From positions 62,001 to 126,000 of the forward strand of contig NZ_FONL01000004.1 of assembly GCF_900112895.1 (NCBI RefSeq): a stretch of 64,000 bases of DNA, in the 5' to 3' direction. The position numbers and the translations under genes were made by a program. Positions 51,966 through 61,054 of the stretch are shown piece by piece. The first letter of the stretch is position 1. Every line of letters begins with the position of its first letter. The notes below the pieces were generated by a model. That model ran no database searches, was not told where the DNA came from, and saw nothing but the letters and a program-made list of their open reading frames with translations. Origin of the DNA: Succiniclasticum ruminis DSM 9236. GTDB lineage: Bacteria; Bacillota; Negativicutes; Acidaminococcales; Acidaminococcaceae.

Positions 51966-52625
51966 ATGAGAAAAATAATCCTGTTGGTTCTATTGTTCGC
52001 GGTTTTATTTTTAAATGGACTGACCGCCGAGGCGTTTCCCACCGGGGAGAATCCTGTCGTGGGGCAAACGTATTACATTACCGGCCGGAACGTGTGGATC
52101 CGGGATGAGCCGAATACAAATATTGAAGCAATTGCGAGCTACCGTTTTGGGGAGCCGGTGACCCTGTTGGGCGTGGAGGGAGGCGGAAAATGGGCCCATG
52201 TGCGCCTTTGCAACGGATGGGACCGGTACGTGCATATGGATTATGTAGGTCCGATGTCTGTCGTGAAAGAAAAACAGAAAAACACCAGTCTGCTGCTGAT
52301 TACATTGGACCGGATTTATGACGATATTGAGCGGCTGATGGAGTCCATGTACCCCAACGGCCCGAATGACAAGGCTCCTTCGCCGGTACAACGGATTTCT
52401 TCCTGCAAGGCCCTGATGCAGCGGCTGAATGACGTAAGCATCAATTTGGAAAATTCTGCTGCTTCTGTAAATGCCAAAAATGATATCCGTGAGTTTATAG
52501 GGAAGATGGGTACTCTCATCAATGCCCTTGCAGAGTGGGACAATGGCGGGGAAGAAAAGTACACTCCCTATTTTCTGGATACATTTATGCCGGTGTACGA
52601 CCGCGTAGGGGATTTGTACCGGTAA
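51966..52625 (+). CDS. Exported SH3-domain protein
   Basis: A 219-residue protein with a clear signal peptide (MRKIILLVLLFAVLFLNGLTAEA), a bacterial SH3 domain (YYITGRNVWIRDEPNTNIE, PVTLLGVEGGGKWAHVRL) and a C-terminal helical region of unknown type. It probably acts in the periplasm or at the wall. ATG 51966 follows GGAGGAGGGG. Single gene between the tRNA and recJ, closed by its own terminator. Confidence 0.85.
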   Translation: MRKIILLVLLFAVLFLNGLTAEAFPTGENPVVGQTYYITGRNVWIRDEPNTNIEAIASYRFGEPVTLLGVEGGGKWAHVRLCNGWDRYVHMDYVGPMSVVKEKQKNTSLLLITLDRIYDDIERLMESMYPNGPNDKAPSPVQRISSCKALMQRLNDVSINLENSAASVNAKNDIREFIGKMGTLINALAEWDNGGEEKYTPYFLDTFMPVYDRVGDLYR

Positions 52626-52642
52626 AAAGCCGGGAGATAAGC

Positions 52643-52677
52643 AAGACTGCGGCGCCTGCCGCAGTCTTTTGGTTTTT
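52643..52677 (+). terminator. Terminator after SH3 protein gene
   Basis: AAGACTGCGGC and GCCGCAGTCTT form a perfect 11-bp stem with a GCCT loop (52643-52668), then TTGGTTTTT. The 280 bases between this and recJ contain only the promoter below. Confidence 0.85.
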
Positions 52678-52790
52678 CTGCCGCAAATAACAGGGGACAG
52701 ATATTTTGACAGGTCTGGCGTCATGGCCGTAATGTGCGGCAGAAGTTAAGCTGTTTTTATATCAGAAACCGCATTAATACGGGCTTTTAA

Positions 52791-52819
52791 TTGACAGTAC
52801 TCCGAAATTTGGGTAAAAT
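52791..52819 (+). promoter_or_regulatory. Promoter of recJ
   Basis: TTGACA (52791-52796) and TAAAAT (52814-52819) with a 17-base spacer. It leaves an untranslated leader of about 130 bases in which I see no known element. Confidence 0.75.
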
Positions 52820-52956
52820 ATTACAATAGCCAAAAGTGTTTATAAATTTAATAGTTGCTTCACCCTGTCAGTTTAACAGCAAGTCAATAACAGAAAGTAA
52901 TACCTGGCACAAAAGCCGCAAGAGGGGTGGGCGTACGGAGAGGATAATTTTGTAAT

Positions 52957-55326
52957 ATGAAACGCTACAAGTATTGGGATTTAAAGCACTATGACCGGGA
53001 AGAAATAAAAACGCTGGCCGCGAAGGTTGGGATATCTCCGGTGACGGCGGGGATTCTTTGGAACCGCGGGTTGCGGGAAGAAAATGAAATCAGGGAGTTT
53101 TTGTTTGGTAAAAAGGATACGTACTACGATCCTTTTCTGATGAAAGATATGAGGCTGGCCGCGGAACGGATCCTTCAGGCGGTGGAGGCCCGTGAACGGA
53201 TTGCTGTGTACGGCGACTATGATGTGGACGGCATCACAGCCAGTTCATTACTGTATTTATATTTAACCGGATTACATGCGAATGTCAGCACCTATATTCC
53301 CAAACGGGAAGGGGAAGGCTACGGACTGAACAACGAAGCACTGCAGTCTTTACATGAGGATGGCATCACGCTGGTCGTTACGGTGGACTGTGGGATCAGC
53401 GGCGTAAAGGAAGTCGCGGAAGCACCCGGTGGGATGGATATTATTATTACAGACCATCACCGCCCGCCGGAAATATTGCCCATGGCTTTTGCTATTGTCA
53501 ATCCGAAACAGGCAGATTGCGGATACCCCTTTAAAGGACTTTCCGGCGTAGGGGTGGCATTTAAAGTCTGCCAGGCCCTGGAAAAACTCCGTAGTCCGGA
53601 AGCGCCCCTTTGGGAACAATACACGGAACTGGTAGCACTGGGTACGGTGGCGGATATCGTCCCGCTGCAGGATGAAAACCGCGCGCTGGTCAAATGTGGC
53701 ATGAAGGCCATGGAGACTACATCTCTTACGGGACTGCGTAAATTGCTTCAGGCCTGCCGTTGCTATCAGGATACGATTACTACTGAAAAGATCGGTTTTA
53801 TACTGGCTCCCCGTCTGAACGCGGTGGGACGCCTGGAACATGCCCAGCTGGCCGTAGAATTGCTCATTACGAAGGATGAAGAATCTGCGGAATGTATGGC
53901 CAACAAGCTGAATGACGAAAATTCTGAGCGCCAGGAGATAAGCCGTCAGATTTTTACGGAAGCAGAGGCGCTGCTGGAAAAACAGGCTTCCATCGGTCCT
54001 GCTATTGTGCTGGCGGGGCAGTGGGACTCAGACAAGCAGGAGGGATGGCATCCCGGTGTAATCGGCATTGTTGCATCCAGGCTGGTAGATAAATACTACC
54101 GTCCCGTGATTTTGATCAGCATCAGCGGCGATGTGGCCAAAGGTTCCTGCCGCAGCATCCAGCCCCTGGACATGTACGATGCGCTTAACGCCTGTTCCGC
54201 TGACCTGATTCAGTTCGGAGGCCACAGTCAGGCTGCCGGCCTGACTCTGGAAAGCAATAAGATTGACTGTTTTAAAAAGAGTTTTACGGAATTTGTCAGA
54301 AACCACCTGCAGCCGGAGGATTATCAGCCCCGTCTTGCCGTGGATATAGAGTGGAACCGCAACGAGGAACTTACCCTGTCTTTCCTGCACGAACTGCAGT
54401 TGCTGGAACCGTTTGGCTGCGAAAATCCTGCGCCGTTGTTCATGCTCCGGAATGCGGAAGTGCATAATCCGCGCCTGTTCGGGCAGGAACTGACGCATCT
54501 GCGCTTCTTTACCGATATAGGACCCCGCTCCTGTCACTGCATCATGTGGCAGGGGGCGCAGTACCGGTATTGCCTTTGCAATAATGCCCAGGCGGACATT
54601 GCCTTTAAGCCGCGTATCAACTTCTTTAACAACGCGGAAAGCATCAATCTGGACATTGTTGCTTTCCGCATGGATATGGAACTGCACGACTATCGCAAGA
54701 ACTCCGAATTCAAAGAAACGGTGCTGGCACGGATCCTGCATTCAGACCAACGGTTTACCGTTTTTATCAATAAAAACAGCGCGGAAGAGAAAGAACTGTC
54801 AGCCTTTTCTAATGTAAAGATTCGGCATTACGGGGAACTGTGTGATGAAACCGAGCGGCAGATTATCTTTTATGAGCTGCCGGGAGAAAATATCTTCCGG
54901 TGGGGATATTTTCCGGTCGGCGGGAAAAACAGAACCGTATTATATATCCTGTATAACCAGGATGATCTGAATATGCAGAAGCACAAACTTCTGGAAGAGT
55001 ATCCGGACAGGAACCATCTGGCCGATGCATACCGGTTTGTTAAAAAGGTTCTGCAGTCTCAGGCAGTTGCCAAATTAGGCCAGCTGAAGTATCAGGCGGA
55101 GAAGCATCAGCTGCATTTACGGGATTATGATCTGCAGATTTTCCGTGAGCTGGGTTTTTTCCGGATTCAGGGAGACGAACTGATGATGGGCAGCACGGAA
55201 CGCAGACAGCTGGATACATCTCCGACCTATGCCGGGCTGTGCGCGGAAAGAGATGCGCTTCTGGTTGTTTATCAGAACAGTTTACGAATCGCCTGTGCCA
55301 GGATCCAGAGCTTACGGAAGCACTGA
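52957..55326 (+). CDS. recJ: Single-stranded-DNA exonuclease RecJ, long form
   Basis: A 789-residue DHH-superfamily exonuclease. YGDYDVDGITASSLLYLYL, VTVDCGISG, IITDHHRPPEILP (the DHH motif) and the DHHA1 domain with ASRLVDKYYRPVILISI plus GGHSQAAGLTL are intact. RecJ degrades single strands 5' to 3' in recombination and repair. The last ~230 residues exceed the E. coli form and match the extended Bacillus YrvE type in size. relA follows, the usual Firmicute neighbour, without apt between. Confidence 0.95.
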   Translation: MKRYKYWDLKHYDREEIKTLAAKVGISPVTAGILWNRGLREENEIREFLFGKKDTYYDPFLMKDMRLAAERILQAVEARERIAVYGDYDVDGITASSLLYLYLTGLHANVSTYIPKREGEGYGLNNEALQSLHEDGITLVVTVDCGISGVKEVAEAPGGMDIIITDHHRPPEILPMAFAIVNPKQADCGYPFKGLSGVGVAFKVCQALEKLRSPEAPLWEQYTELVALGTVADIVPLQDENRALVKCGMKAMETTSLTGLRKLLQACRCYQDTITTEKIGFILAPRLNAVGRLEHAQLAVELLITKDEESAECMANKLNDENSERQEISRQIFTEAEALLEKQASIGPAIVLAGQWDSDKQEGWHPGVIGIVASRLVDKYYRPVILISISGDVAKGSCRSIQPLDMYDALNACSADLIQFGGHSQAAGLTLESNKIDCFKKSFTEFVRNHLQPEDYQPRLAVDIEWNRNEELTLSFLHELQLLEPFGCENPAPLFMLRNAEVHNPRLFGQELTHLRFFTDIGPRSCHCIMWQGAQYRYCLCNNAQADIAFKPRINFFNNAESINLDIVAFRMDMELHDYRKNSEFKETVLARILHSDQRFTVFINKNSAEEKELSAFSNVKIRHYGELCDETERQIIFYELPGENIFRWGYFPVGGKNRTVLYILYNQDDLNMQKHKLLEEYPDRNHLADAYRFVKKVLQSQAVAKLGQLKYQAEKHQLHLRDYDLQIFRELGFFRIQGDELMMGSTERRQLDTSPTYAGLCAERDALLVVYQNSLRIACARIQSLRKH

Positions 55327-55476
55327 CCTGCCTGCGTGATTATCAGCATAAATTTATTTTATTTTTTAATACAATAGCAGTGATCAAAATGTTTCGAAGA
55401 CATAAGGAAATATTGGTCAAATCTGTTAGAACTCATGATTTTATCACTATTTCCGCAAATCAGGAAGGAATACAGT

Positions 55477-57735
55477 ATGCCCGCTAAAGATGACCAGAAT
55501 GTAACCATTGAAGAGTTTTTTGAATATCTGAAAACATATCTTGACGAGAAGCAGATTGCGCTGGTCAGGAAAGCCTATGAATTTGCCGCGAAAAAGCATG
55601 CAGAACAGAAACGGCGTTCTGGTGAGCCATATATAATCCATCCCACCCAGGTTGCCAATATTCTGGCCCGGATGAAGATGGACGAGGAAACGCTGGCTGC
55701 CGCCTTTTTGCACGATGTGGTGGAGGATACGGATACCACTCTTCAACAACTGAAAGAAATGTTTGGCGCGAAGGTAGCCATGCTGGTAGACGGCGTGACC
55801 AAGCTGGGCAAGATCGAATATATTTCAAAAGAGGAACGGCAGATTGAAAATTACCGCAAGATGTTCCTGGCCATGGCCCAGGATATAAGGGTGGTTATCA
55901 TCAAACTGGCGGACCGTCTTCATAACATGCGCACCATGAAATATATGCCGGTGCACAAACAGCATTCTATTTCCAAGGAGACGCTGGAGATTTATGCGCC
56001 CCTTGCCAACCGGCTGGGTATTTATACCATAAAATGGGAACTGGAAGACATGGCCTTCCGATATCAGGATCCGGAACTTTACTACAATCTGGTAGAGCAG
56101 GTCAAGACGAAACGAAAAGAACGGGAAGCCATGATTAACGATGCCATGGAAACTCTGCGCCATGAACTGGACAGGGTTAATATCAAGTGTGAGATTCAGG
56201 GCCGCCCAAAGAACTTTTACAGCATCTATAAAAAGATGATGCGGGATCATAAAGAACTGAATGAAATTTATGATTTGCTGGCCATCCGTGTACTGGTGGA
56301 CACGGTAAAGGACTGCTATGGCACGCTGGGAATTGTGCACGGACTGTGGCGCCCCATCCCGGGCCGTTTCAAGGATTATGTGGCCGTGCCTAAGTCCAAC
56401 ATGTACCAGTCCCTGCACACCACGGTCGCCTTTACTAACGGACAGCCGCTGGAAATCCAGATCCGTACCTTTGAGATGCACCGCATCAGCGAATACGGTA
56501 TCGCAGCGCACTGGCGTTATAAGGAAAGCGGCGGTTCCAATGTGGCAACCGGTTCGGATAAAACCTATGCGGAAAAACTGTCCTGGCTGCGTCAGCTGTT
56601 GGAATGGCACAATGACATGAGCGATTCCAAAGACTTTGTCAATACAGTAAAGATGGATGTCTTTGCGGATGAAGTCTTTGTGTTTACCCCCCGGGGCGAT
56701 GTCATCGATCTGCCGGTAGGCTCTGTGCCCATTGACTTCGCGTACCGGATCCATACGGATGTAGGCAACCGTTGTATCGGCGCCAAGGTAAACGGGCGTA
56801 TCGTGCCGCTGGACTACAAACTGTCCAACGGCGATATTGTGGAAGTCATTACCAGCAAGCAGGCTTCCGGTCCCAGCCGTGACTGGATCAACATTGCCGG
56901 TTCATCGGATACACGCAATAAAATCAAGTCCTGGTTCAAAAAGGAACGCAAGGAAGAGAACATTGAGCGCGGCCGCGACATGCTGGAAAAGGAATGCAAG
57001 CGGCTGGGCTATAACCATAAAGAATTTGCCAGTCAGGATAAACTGAAAACCGTAGCCGAGAAACTGCGCCTGCCGGATGTGGACGGACTGCTGGCTTCCC
57101 TGGGATACGGGGGAACGACCCTGACGGCTATCATGTCCCGGCTGGTGGACATCTATAAGCAGGAACAGCAAAAACAGCTGCAAAGCAAGAAAGACCTGTC
57201 CCAATTGCTGGCGGAACTGAAACCCAGGACTTCCAAGGCCAAGTCCAGCCATGGTATTCTGGTGAAAGGCGAGGACGGTATCATGGTCAAACTGGCCCGG
57301 TGCTGCAATCCGGTACCGGGAGATCCGGTCATTGGCTATATCACGCGGGGCAGCGGCATCTCCGTTCACCGGACGGACTGTCCCAACGTCATGTCCAACA
57401 ATCCGGAGGAACAGAGCCGCCTTATCGATGTGACCTGGGATGTTGCCACGGATGATGTATATAAGGCGAACATCGTGATTATTGCGGCAGATAAGCCGGG
57501 CATTATGGTGGACATTATGATGGCCATCAGCGAGAATAAAATCAATATCAATAATATCAGCAGCCATTCTGATAAAAACAAGATGGCGACGATTCATCTG
57601 GGCCTGGATATTACCAATATCGGACAGTTGGAAACCATTATGAGCCGGATTAAACGAATCCAGGGGATTTACAGTGTAGAACGGTTGACTACCGGAAGCG
57701 TTGTCGCGGAAGGCGGGAAAGGAAAGAAACGATGA
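55477..57735 (+). CDS. relA: Bifunctional (p)ppGpp synthetase/hydrolase Rel
   Basis: A 752-residue Rel protein with HD hydrolase (SGEPYIIHPTQVA, FLHDVVEDT), synthetase (GRPKNFYSIYKKMM, YDLLAIRVLV, YQSLHTTV), TGS (VFVFTPRGDVIDLPVGSVPIDFAYRIH), and C-terminal zinc-finger and ACT domains (KPGIMVDIMMAISENKINI). The intact HDVVED motif means hydrolase activity is likely, so it both makes and removes the alarmone. ATG 55477 follows AGGAAGGA; an ATG at 55435 lies upstream of that site. Its stop overlaps the next start. Confidence 0.97.
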   Translation: MPAKDDQNVTIEEFFEYLKTYLDEKQIALVRKAYEFAAKKHAEQKRRSGEPYIIHPTQVANILARMKMDEETLAAAFLHDVVEDTDTTLQQLKEMFGAKVAMLVDGVTKLGKIEYISKEERQIENYRKMFLAMAQDIRVVIIKLADRLHNMRTMKYMPVHKQHSISKETLEIYAPLANRLGIYTIKWELEDMAFRYQDPELYYNLVEQVKTKRKEREAMINDAMETLRHELDRVNIKCEIQGRPKNFYSIYKKMMRDHKELNEIYDLLAIRVLVDTVKDCYGTLGIVHGLWRPIPGRFKDYVAVPKSNMYQSLHTTVAFTNGQPLEIQIRTFEMHRISEYGIAAHWRYKESGGSNVATGSDKTYAEKLSWLRQLLEWHNDMSDSKDFVNTVKMDVFADEVFVFTPRGDVIDLPVGSVPIDFAYRIHTDVGNRCIGAKVNGRIVPLDYKLSNGDIVEVITSKQASGPSRDWINIAGSSDTRNKIKSWFKKERKEENIERGRDMLEKECKRLGYNHKEFASQDKLKTVAEKLRLPDVDGLLASLGYGGTTLTAIMSRLVDIYKQEQQKQLQSKKDLSQLLAELKPRTSKAKSSHGILVKGEDGIMVKLARCCNPVPGDPVIGYITRGSGISVHRTDCPNVMSNNPEEQSRLIDVTWDVATDDVYKANIVIIAADKPGIMVDIMMAISENKININNISSHSDKNKMATIHLGLDITNIGQLETIMSRIKRIQGIYSVERLTTGSVVAEGGKGKKR

Positions 57736-58346
57736 AAATCAGATTGATGGAAGTGGGCCCTCTCTGTACAAATTGTTATCTTGCAGAAAATGAAGAAACG
57801 AAGCAGGCCGTTATGGTGGACCCGGGCGATGACGGGGACCGCATCATGGATGTGGTAAAAAAATACGGTCTGACCGTCGATGCCATCCTGCTGACACACG
57901 GTCATGCGGATCACATCAGCGGGCTGAAAGAGGTGCGGGAAGGTACGAAAGCCAAAGTGTACATTGCGGCCGGGGACGCGGATCGGCTGACCCATTCCAC
58001 TTCGATGTTCTTTCCCGGGCCAGCTAAAAATTACGGTGCAGCGGATGTGATTGTAAATGACGGTGATGAATTTGAAGCGGCAGGTCTCCGGTTTAAAGTT
58101 CTGGCGACTCCCGGTCATACGCCGGGGGGCGTATGTTATGCAGTGGAAGACGCAGTCTTCTGCGGTGATACGATTTTTGCGGAGTCCATCGGGCGGACAG
58201 ATCTGCCCGGCGGGAATTACAGTCAGTTGCTGAAGTCAATTAAAGAAAAGATTCTGCCCATGGCGGATGATGTTATGCTGTTGCCGGGGCATGGACCGGC
58301 TACCAATGTGGGATGGGAAAGGAAACGTAATCCGTTTTTGCAGTAG
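57732..58346 (+). CDS. Metallo-beta-lactamase-fold hydrolase (glyoxalase II-like)
   Basis: A 204-residue hydrolase of the YcbL/GloB-like group. LLTHGHADHISGL is the HxHxDH zinc motif; TPGHTPGGVCY, FCGDTIFAESIGRTDLPGG and LLPGHGPATNVG give the other ligands. It overlaps rel by 4 bases. In many Firmicutes a D-tyrosyl-tRNA deacylase gene (dtd) lies between; it is missing here. Substrate unknown. Confidence 0.9.
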   Translation: MKIRLMEVGPLCTNCYLAENEETKQAVMVDPGDDGDRIMDVVKKYGLTVDAILLTHGHADHISGLKEVREGTKAKVYIAAGDADRLTHSTSMFFPGPAKNYGAADVIVNDGDEFEAAGLRFKVLATPGHTPGGVCYAVEDAVFCGDTIFAESIGRTDLPGGNYSQLLKSIKEKILPMADDVMLLPGHGPATNVGWERKRNPFLQ

Positions 58347-58352
58347 GATAAA

Positions 58353-59573
58353 ATGAAAAGCAGTTACATTCATTACATACAACAGCATACGATTATCAAG
58401 TTCCTCATTGCTTTTGCCGTTTCGGCGGTTCTTTATGCAATGAGTTCTTTCCTGTTCCCGATTTTACTGGCGATTGGCCTGGCATTTGCCCTGTATCCCC
58501 TGACGAGGATGTTTGCCCGGCTGCAACTGGGTAAGACCGGCATGCATCCGTCCAGGGTAGCGGCGATTATCCTTGCGTTTATTGCTTCCGCGATTTTTGT
58601 GGGAATTGTGATTTCGTTTGTGGTTCTTCCGCTGTTCGGGCAGATCAATGAATTGATTGTAAAACTGCCGGAGTATTCGGAGCAGATGCAGGGAAAATCG
58701 CTGCTCCGTATTTTGAAAGAACCCTCTGCCAGTGTGCCTGTGCTTCCGTCCAACGTGGAAGGACTGTTGAACGATGCGATTAATTCCATCATGGGCTTTT
58801 TGGCCAATGTGGTGCGGAACCTTTTAAATTCCACGGTACAGATGGTAGCGAATCTGGTAGGTCTGATTGTCGTGCCGTTCCTGGCCTTTTATTTTCTGAA
58901 AGACTGGCGTAAACTCTGTACTATGATCACGGACCTGTTTACGCCGGAAGCCCGTCCCAAGGTCAGCCATGTGCTGGCCCGGATCGGCGTTGCAATCAGC
59001 GGGTATGTAGAAGGCCTCTGGAAGATGAGCCTGCTGGCTGCGCTGTCTGTAACCATTGTTCTGCTGATACTGGGAATACCCTATCCTCTGGTCTTTGGCC
59101 TTATTGCCCTGCTGGCGGAGACTATTCCGGTCATTGGTCCTATGATTTCCGCAATACCTGCGGTCTTTGTGGCCTACACATCAACTACGCCGCAGACGGC
59201 GTTTTGTCTTGCTGCTTTCTATGCTGTCTATTACACGATAGACAGCCAGATGCTCCAACCCATAGTGATGGGAAAGAAAATCAGGCTGCATCCTGTTTTA
59301 ATCCTGTTGGCCCTGATGATCGGCGGCAAACTGTTCGGTATCCTGGGGATGCTCTTTGCCATGCCGGTGGCCGCAGTATACCGTGTGCTGTATGACGAAC
59401 TGTGGCATTATGGCGGGGAAGAGCCGGCAAAAGCGGAAGAGGAAGAAGATATTATGACAGATGAAATTGCCGCGTCGCTGACTACGGACCCGGTCGATGA
59501 CCAGCTGGTACAGCAGCGGAAAGAACAGTTGGAAATGGAAAAAAGCAGTAAGTTTACCCATTACACGGACTGA
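58353..59573 (+). CDS. AI-2E/PerM-family transporter
   Basis: A 406-residue membrane protein of the UPF0118 (AI-2E transporter) family with about eight helices: an N-terminal pair, a central extramembrane region, then GLIVVPFLAFYFLKDWRKL and IPYPLVFGLIALLAETIPVIG with PMISAIPAV. The acidic C-terminal 60 residues are cytoplasmic. Members transport different solutes, so the substrate is open. Starts 6 bases after the hydrolase gene. Confidence 0.88.
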   Translation: MKSSYIHYIQQHTIIKFLIAFAVSAVLYAMSSFLFPILLAIGLAFALYPLTRMFARLQLGKTGMHPSRVAAIILAFIASAIFVGIVISFVVLPLFGQINELIVKLPEYSEQMQGKSLLRILKEPSASVPVLPSNVEGLLNDAINSIMGFLANVVRNLLNSTVQMVANLVGLIVVPFLAFYFLKDWRKLCTMITDLFTPEARPKVSHVLARIGVAISGYVEGLWKMSLLAALSVTIVLLILGIPYPLVFGLIALLAETIPVIGPMISAIPAVFVAYTSTTPQTAFCLAAFYAVYYTIDSQMLQPIVMGKKIRLHPVLILLALMIGGKLFGILGMLFAMPVAAVYRVLYDELWHYGGEEPAKAEEEEDIMTDEIAASLTTDPVDDQLVQQRKEQLEMEKSSKFTHYTD

Positions 59574-59684
59574 TGTTATTTCAGAAAAATATTTTCATAC
59601 AATTAGACAGAAAGATTGTCAGCCTGTGTGAAAAGTGGTAAAATATATAACGTTTATTGATTCGTAAATTTGTGAAACAGGTAA

Positions 59685-59735
59685 TTCCGTTTTCGTAAAC
59701 GGAAAATTGTGATCCTGCTTTTTCTAATAACAGGA
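59685..59735 (+). other. Two hairpins in the hisS leader
   Basis: TTCCGTTT/AAACGGAA (59685-59704, loop TCGT) and ATCCTG/CAGGAT (about 59712-59735) lie in tandem between an AT-rich promoter-like region (TTGTCA ... TAAAAT) and hisS. No T-box or known riboswitch motif is present. They could affect hisS expression, but there is no direct evidence. Confidence 0.35.
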
Positions 59736-59770
59736 TGACAGGTTTTGGATTGTTGAAGGGGGAGTCTCGG

Positions 59771-61054
59771 GTGTTGACGACGATGCCGCGCGGCACCAAG
59801 GATATCCTTCCGTCGGAGGTTGGCGCCTGGCGCTACGTGGAAGGAGTCCTGCGTGACCTGTGCAGGTGTTTTGGCTTTAAAGAGATCCGTACCCCGGTGT
59901 TTGAACACACGGAATTATTCCAGCGTGGCATCGGGGATACGACGGATGTTGTAGAGAAAGAAATGTATACGTTCATTGACCGGGGCAAACGGAGCATCAC
60001 GCTGCGTCCGGAAAATACGGCCTCGGCCGTGCGGGCGTTCATTGAACACAAAATGTATGCGGAACCGGATCCGGCCAAGCTGTTCTATATCGGCCCCATG
60101 TTCCGGTATGACCGGCCCCAGGCAGGCCGGCAGCGCCAGTTCCACCAGTTTGGCGTGGAACTGCTGGGAGCCGCCGGACCAAACGCGGACGCGGAGATCA
60201 TCCTGCTGGCCGTACAGATTTTGCGGAAACTGGGGTTGAAGGATTTACAGCTGAAGATCAATACGGTTGGCTGTCCGGAATGCCGTCCAGCCTACCGGCA
60301 AAGACTGCAGGATTATTACCGGCCGCATCTGGAGGAACTGTGCGAGGACTGCCGTTCCCGCTTTGACCGGAACCCCATGCGCATATTGGACTGTAAAAAT
60401 GAGAAATGTCATGCGCTTGCGGCAGGAGCCCCAAAGCTGGCAGAATGCCTGGACGATGACTGCAAAGAACATTTTGCAAAAGTGCAGGAACTGCTGAAAG
60501 CTTCCGGCGTGGACTTTGTCATCGATCCTACGCTGGTGCGCGGTCTGGATTACTATACCCGGACTGCGTTTGAAATCCAGTACACGCCCCTGGGCGCCCA
60601 GAGCGCCGTATTAGGCGGCGGCCGTTACGACGGCCTGGTGGAAGAAGTAGGGGGGCCTGCGACGCCGGGCATCGGTTTTGCCATGGGCATGGAGCGGGTG
60701 ATCCTGGCGCTGGAAAGCCAGAATCTGCTTCCCGCTGCGGATGACGCTATCGATGTGTTTGCCGTTGCGCCGAAAGCGGAAGCCGCGGCTCTTGCTTTCA
60801 CAACAGTGGAAAAATTAAGGGAAGCAGGCATCTGCGCAGCGTATGATTACCAGCAGCGCAGCATGAAGGCCCAGATGAAAGCTGCCAACCGGTTAAACGC
60901 GAAATATGTGCTGATCTTCGGGGAAGATGAACTGACGCGGAATTGTGTGACCCTGAGAGACATGCAGGCAGCAGATAAAGATAACAACCAGCGGGAAATT
61001 CCTCTTGCTGAGATTACAACTATATTAAAAACAGAGGTGCAGAATAATGAGTGA
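59771..61054 (+). CDS. hisS: Histidyl-tRNA synthetase, GUG start
   Basis: A 427-residue class II synthetase. PRGTKDILP, the motif 2 region LRPENTASAVRAFIEHK then FRYDRPQAGRQRQFHQFGVE, the His-specific VRGLDYYTRTAFEI and the motif 3 segment GFAMGMERVILAL are present. GTG 59771 was chosen because AAGGGGGAG lies 6 bases upstream; the first ATG at 59783 has none. Overlaps aspS by 8 bases. Confidence 0.96.
   Translation: MLTTMPRGTKDILPSEVGAWRYVEGVLRDLCRCFGFKEIRTPVFEHTELFQRGIGDTTDVVEKEMYTFIDRGKRSITLRPENTASAVRAFIEHKMYAEPDPAKLFYIGPMFRYDRPQAGRQRQFHQFGVELLGAAGPNADAEIILLAVQILRKLGLKDLQLKINTVGCPECRPAYRQRLQDYYRPHLEELCEDCRSRFDRNPMRILDCKNEKCHALAAGAPKLAECLDDDCKEHFAKVQELLKASGVDFVIDPTLVRGLDYYTRTAFEIQYTPLGAQSAVLGGGRYDGLVEEVGGPATPGIGFAMGMERVILALESQNLLPAADDAIDVFAVAPKAEAAALAFTTVEKLREAGICAAYDYQQRSMKAQMKAANRLNAKYVLIFGEDELTRNCVTLRDMQAADKDNNQREIPLAEITTILKTEVQNNE

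Noticed and set aside
59574-59770. T-box in front of hisS
   Set aside because: Hairpins are present but there is no GGGTGG T-box sequence and no terminator/antiterminator pair.
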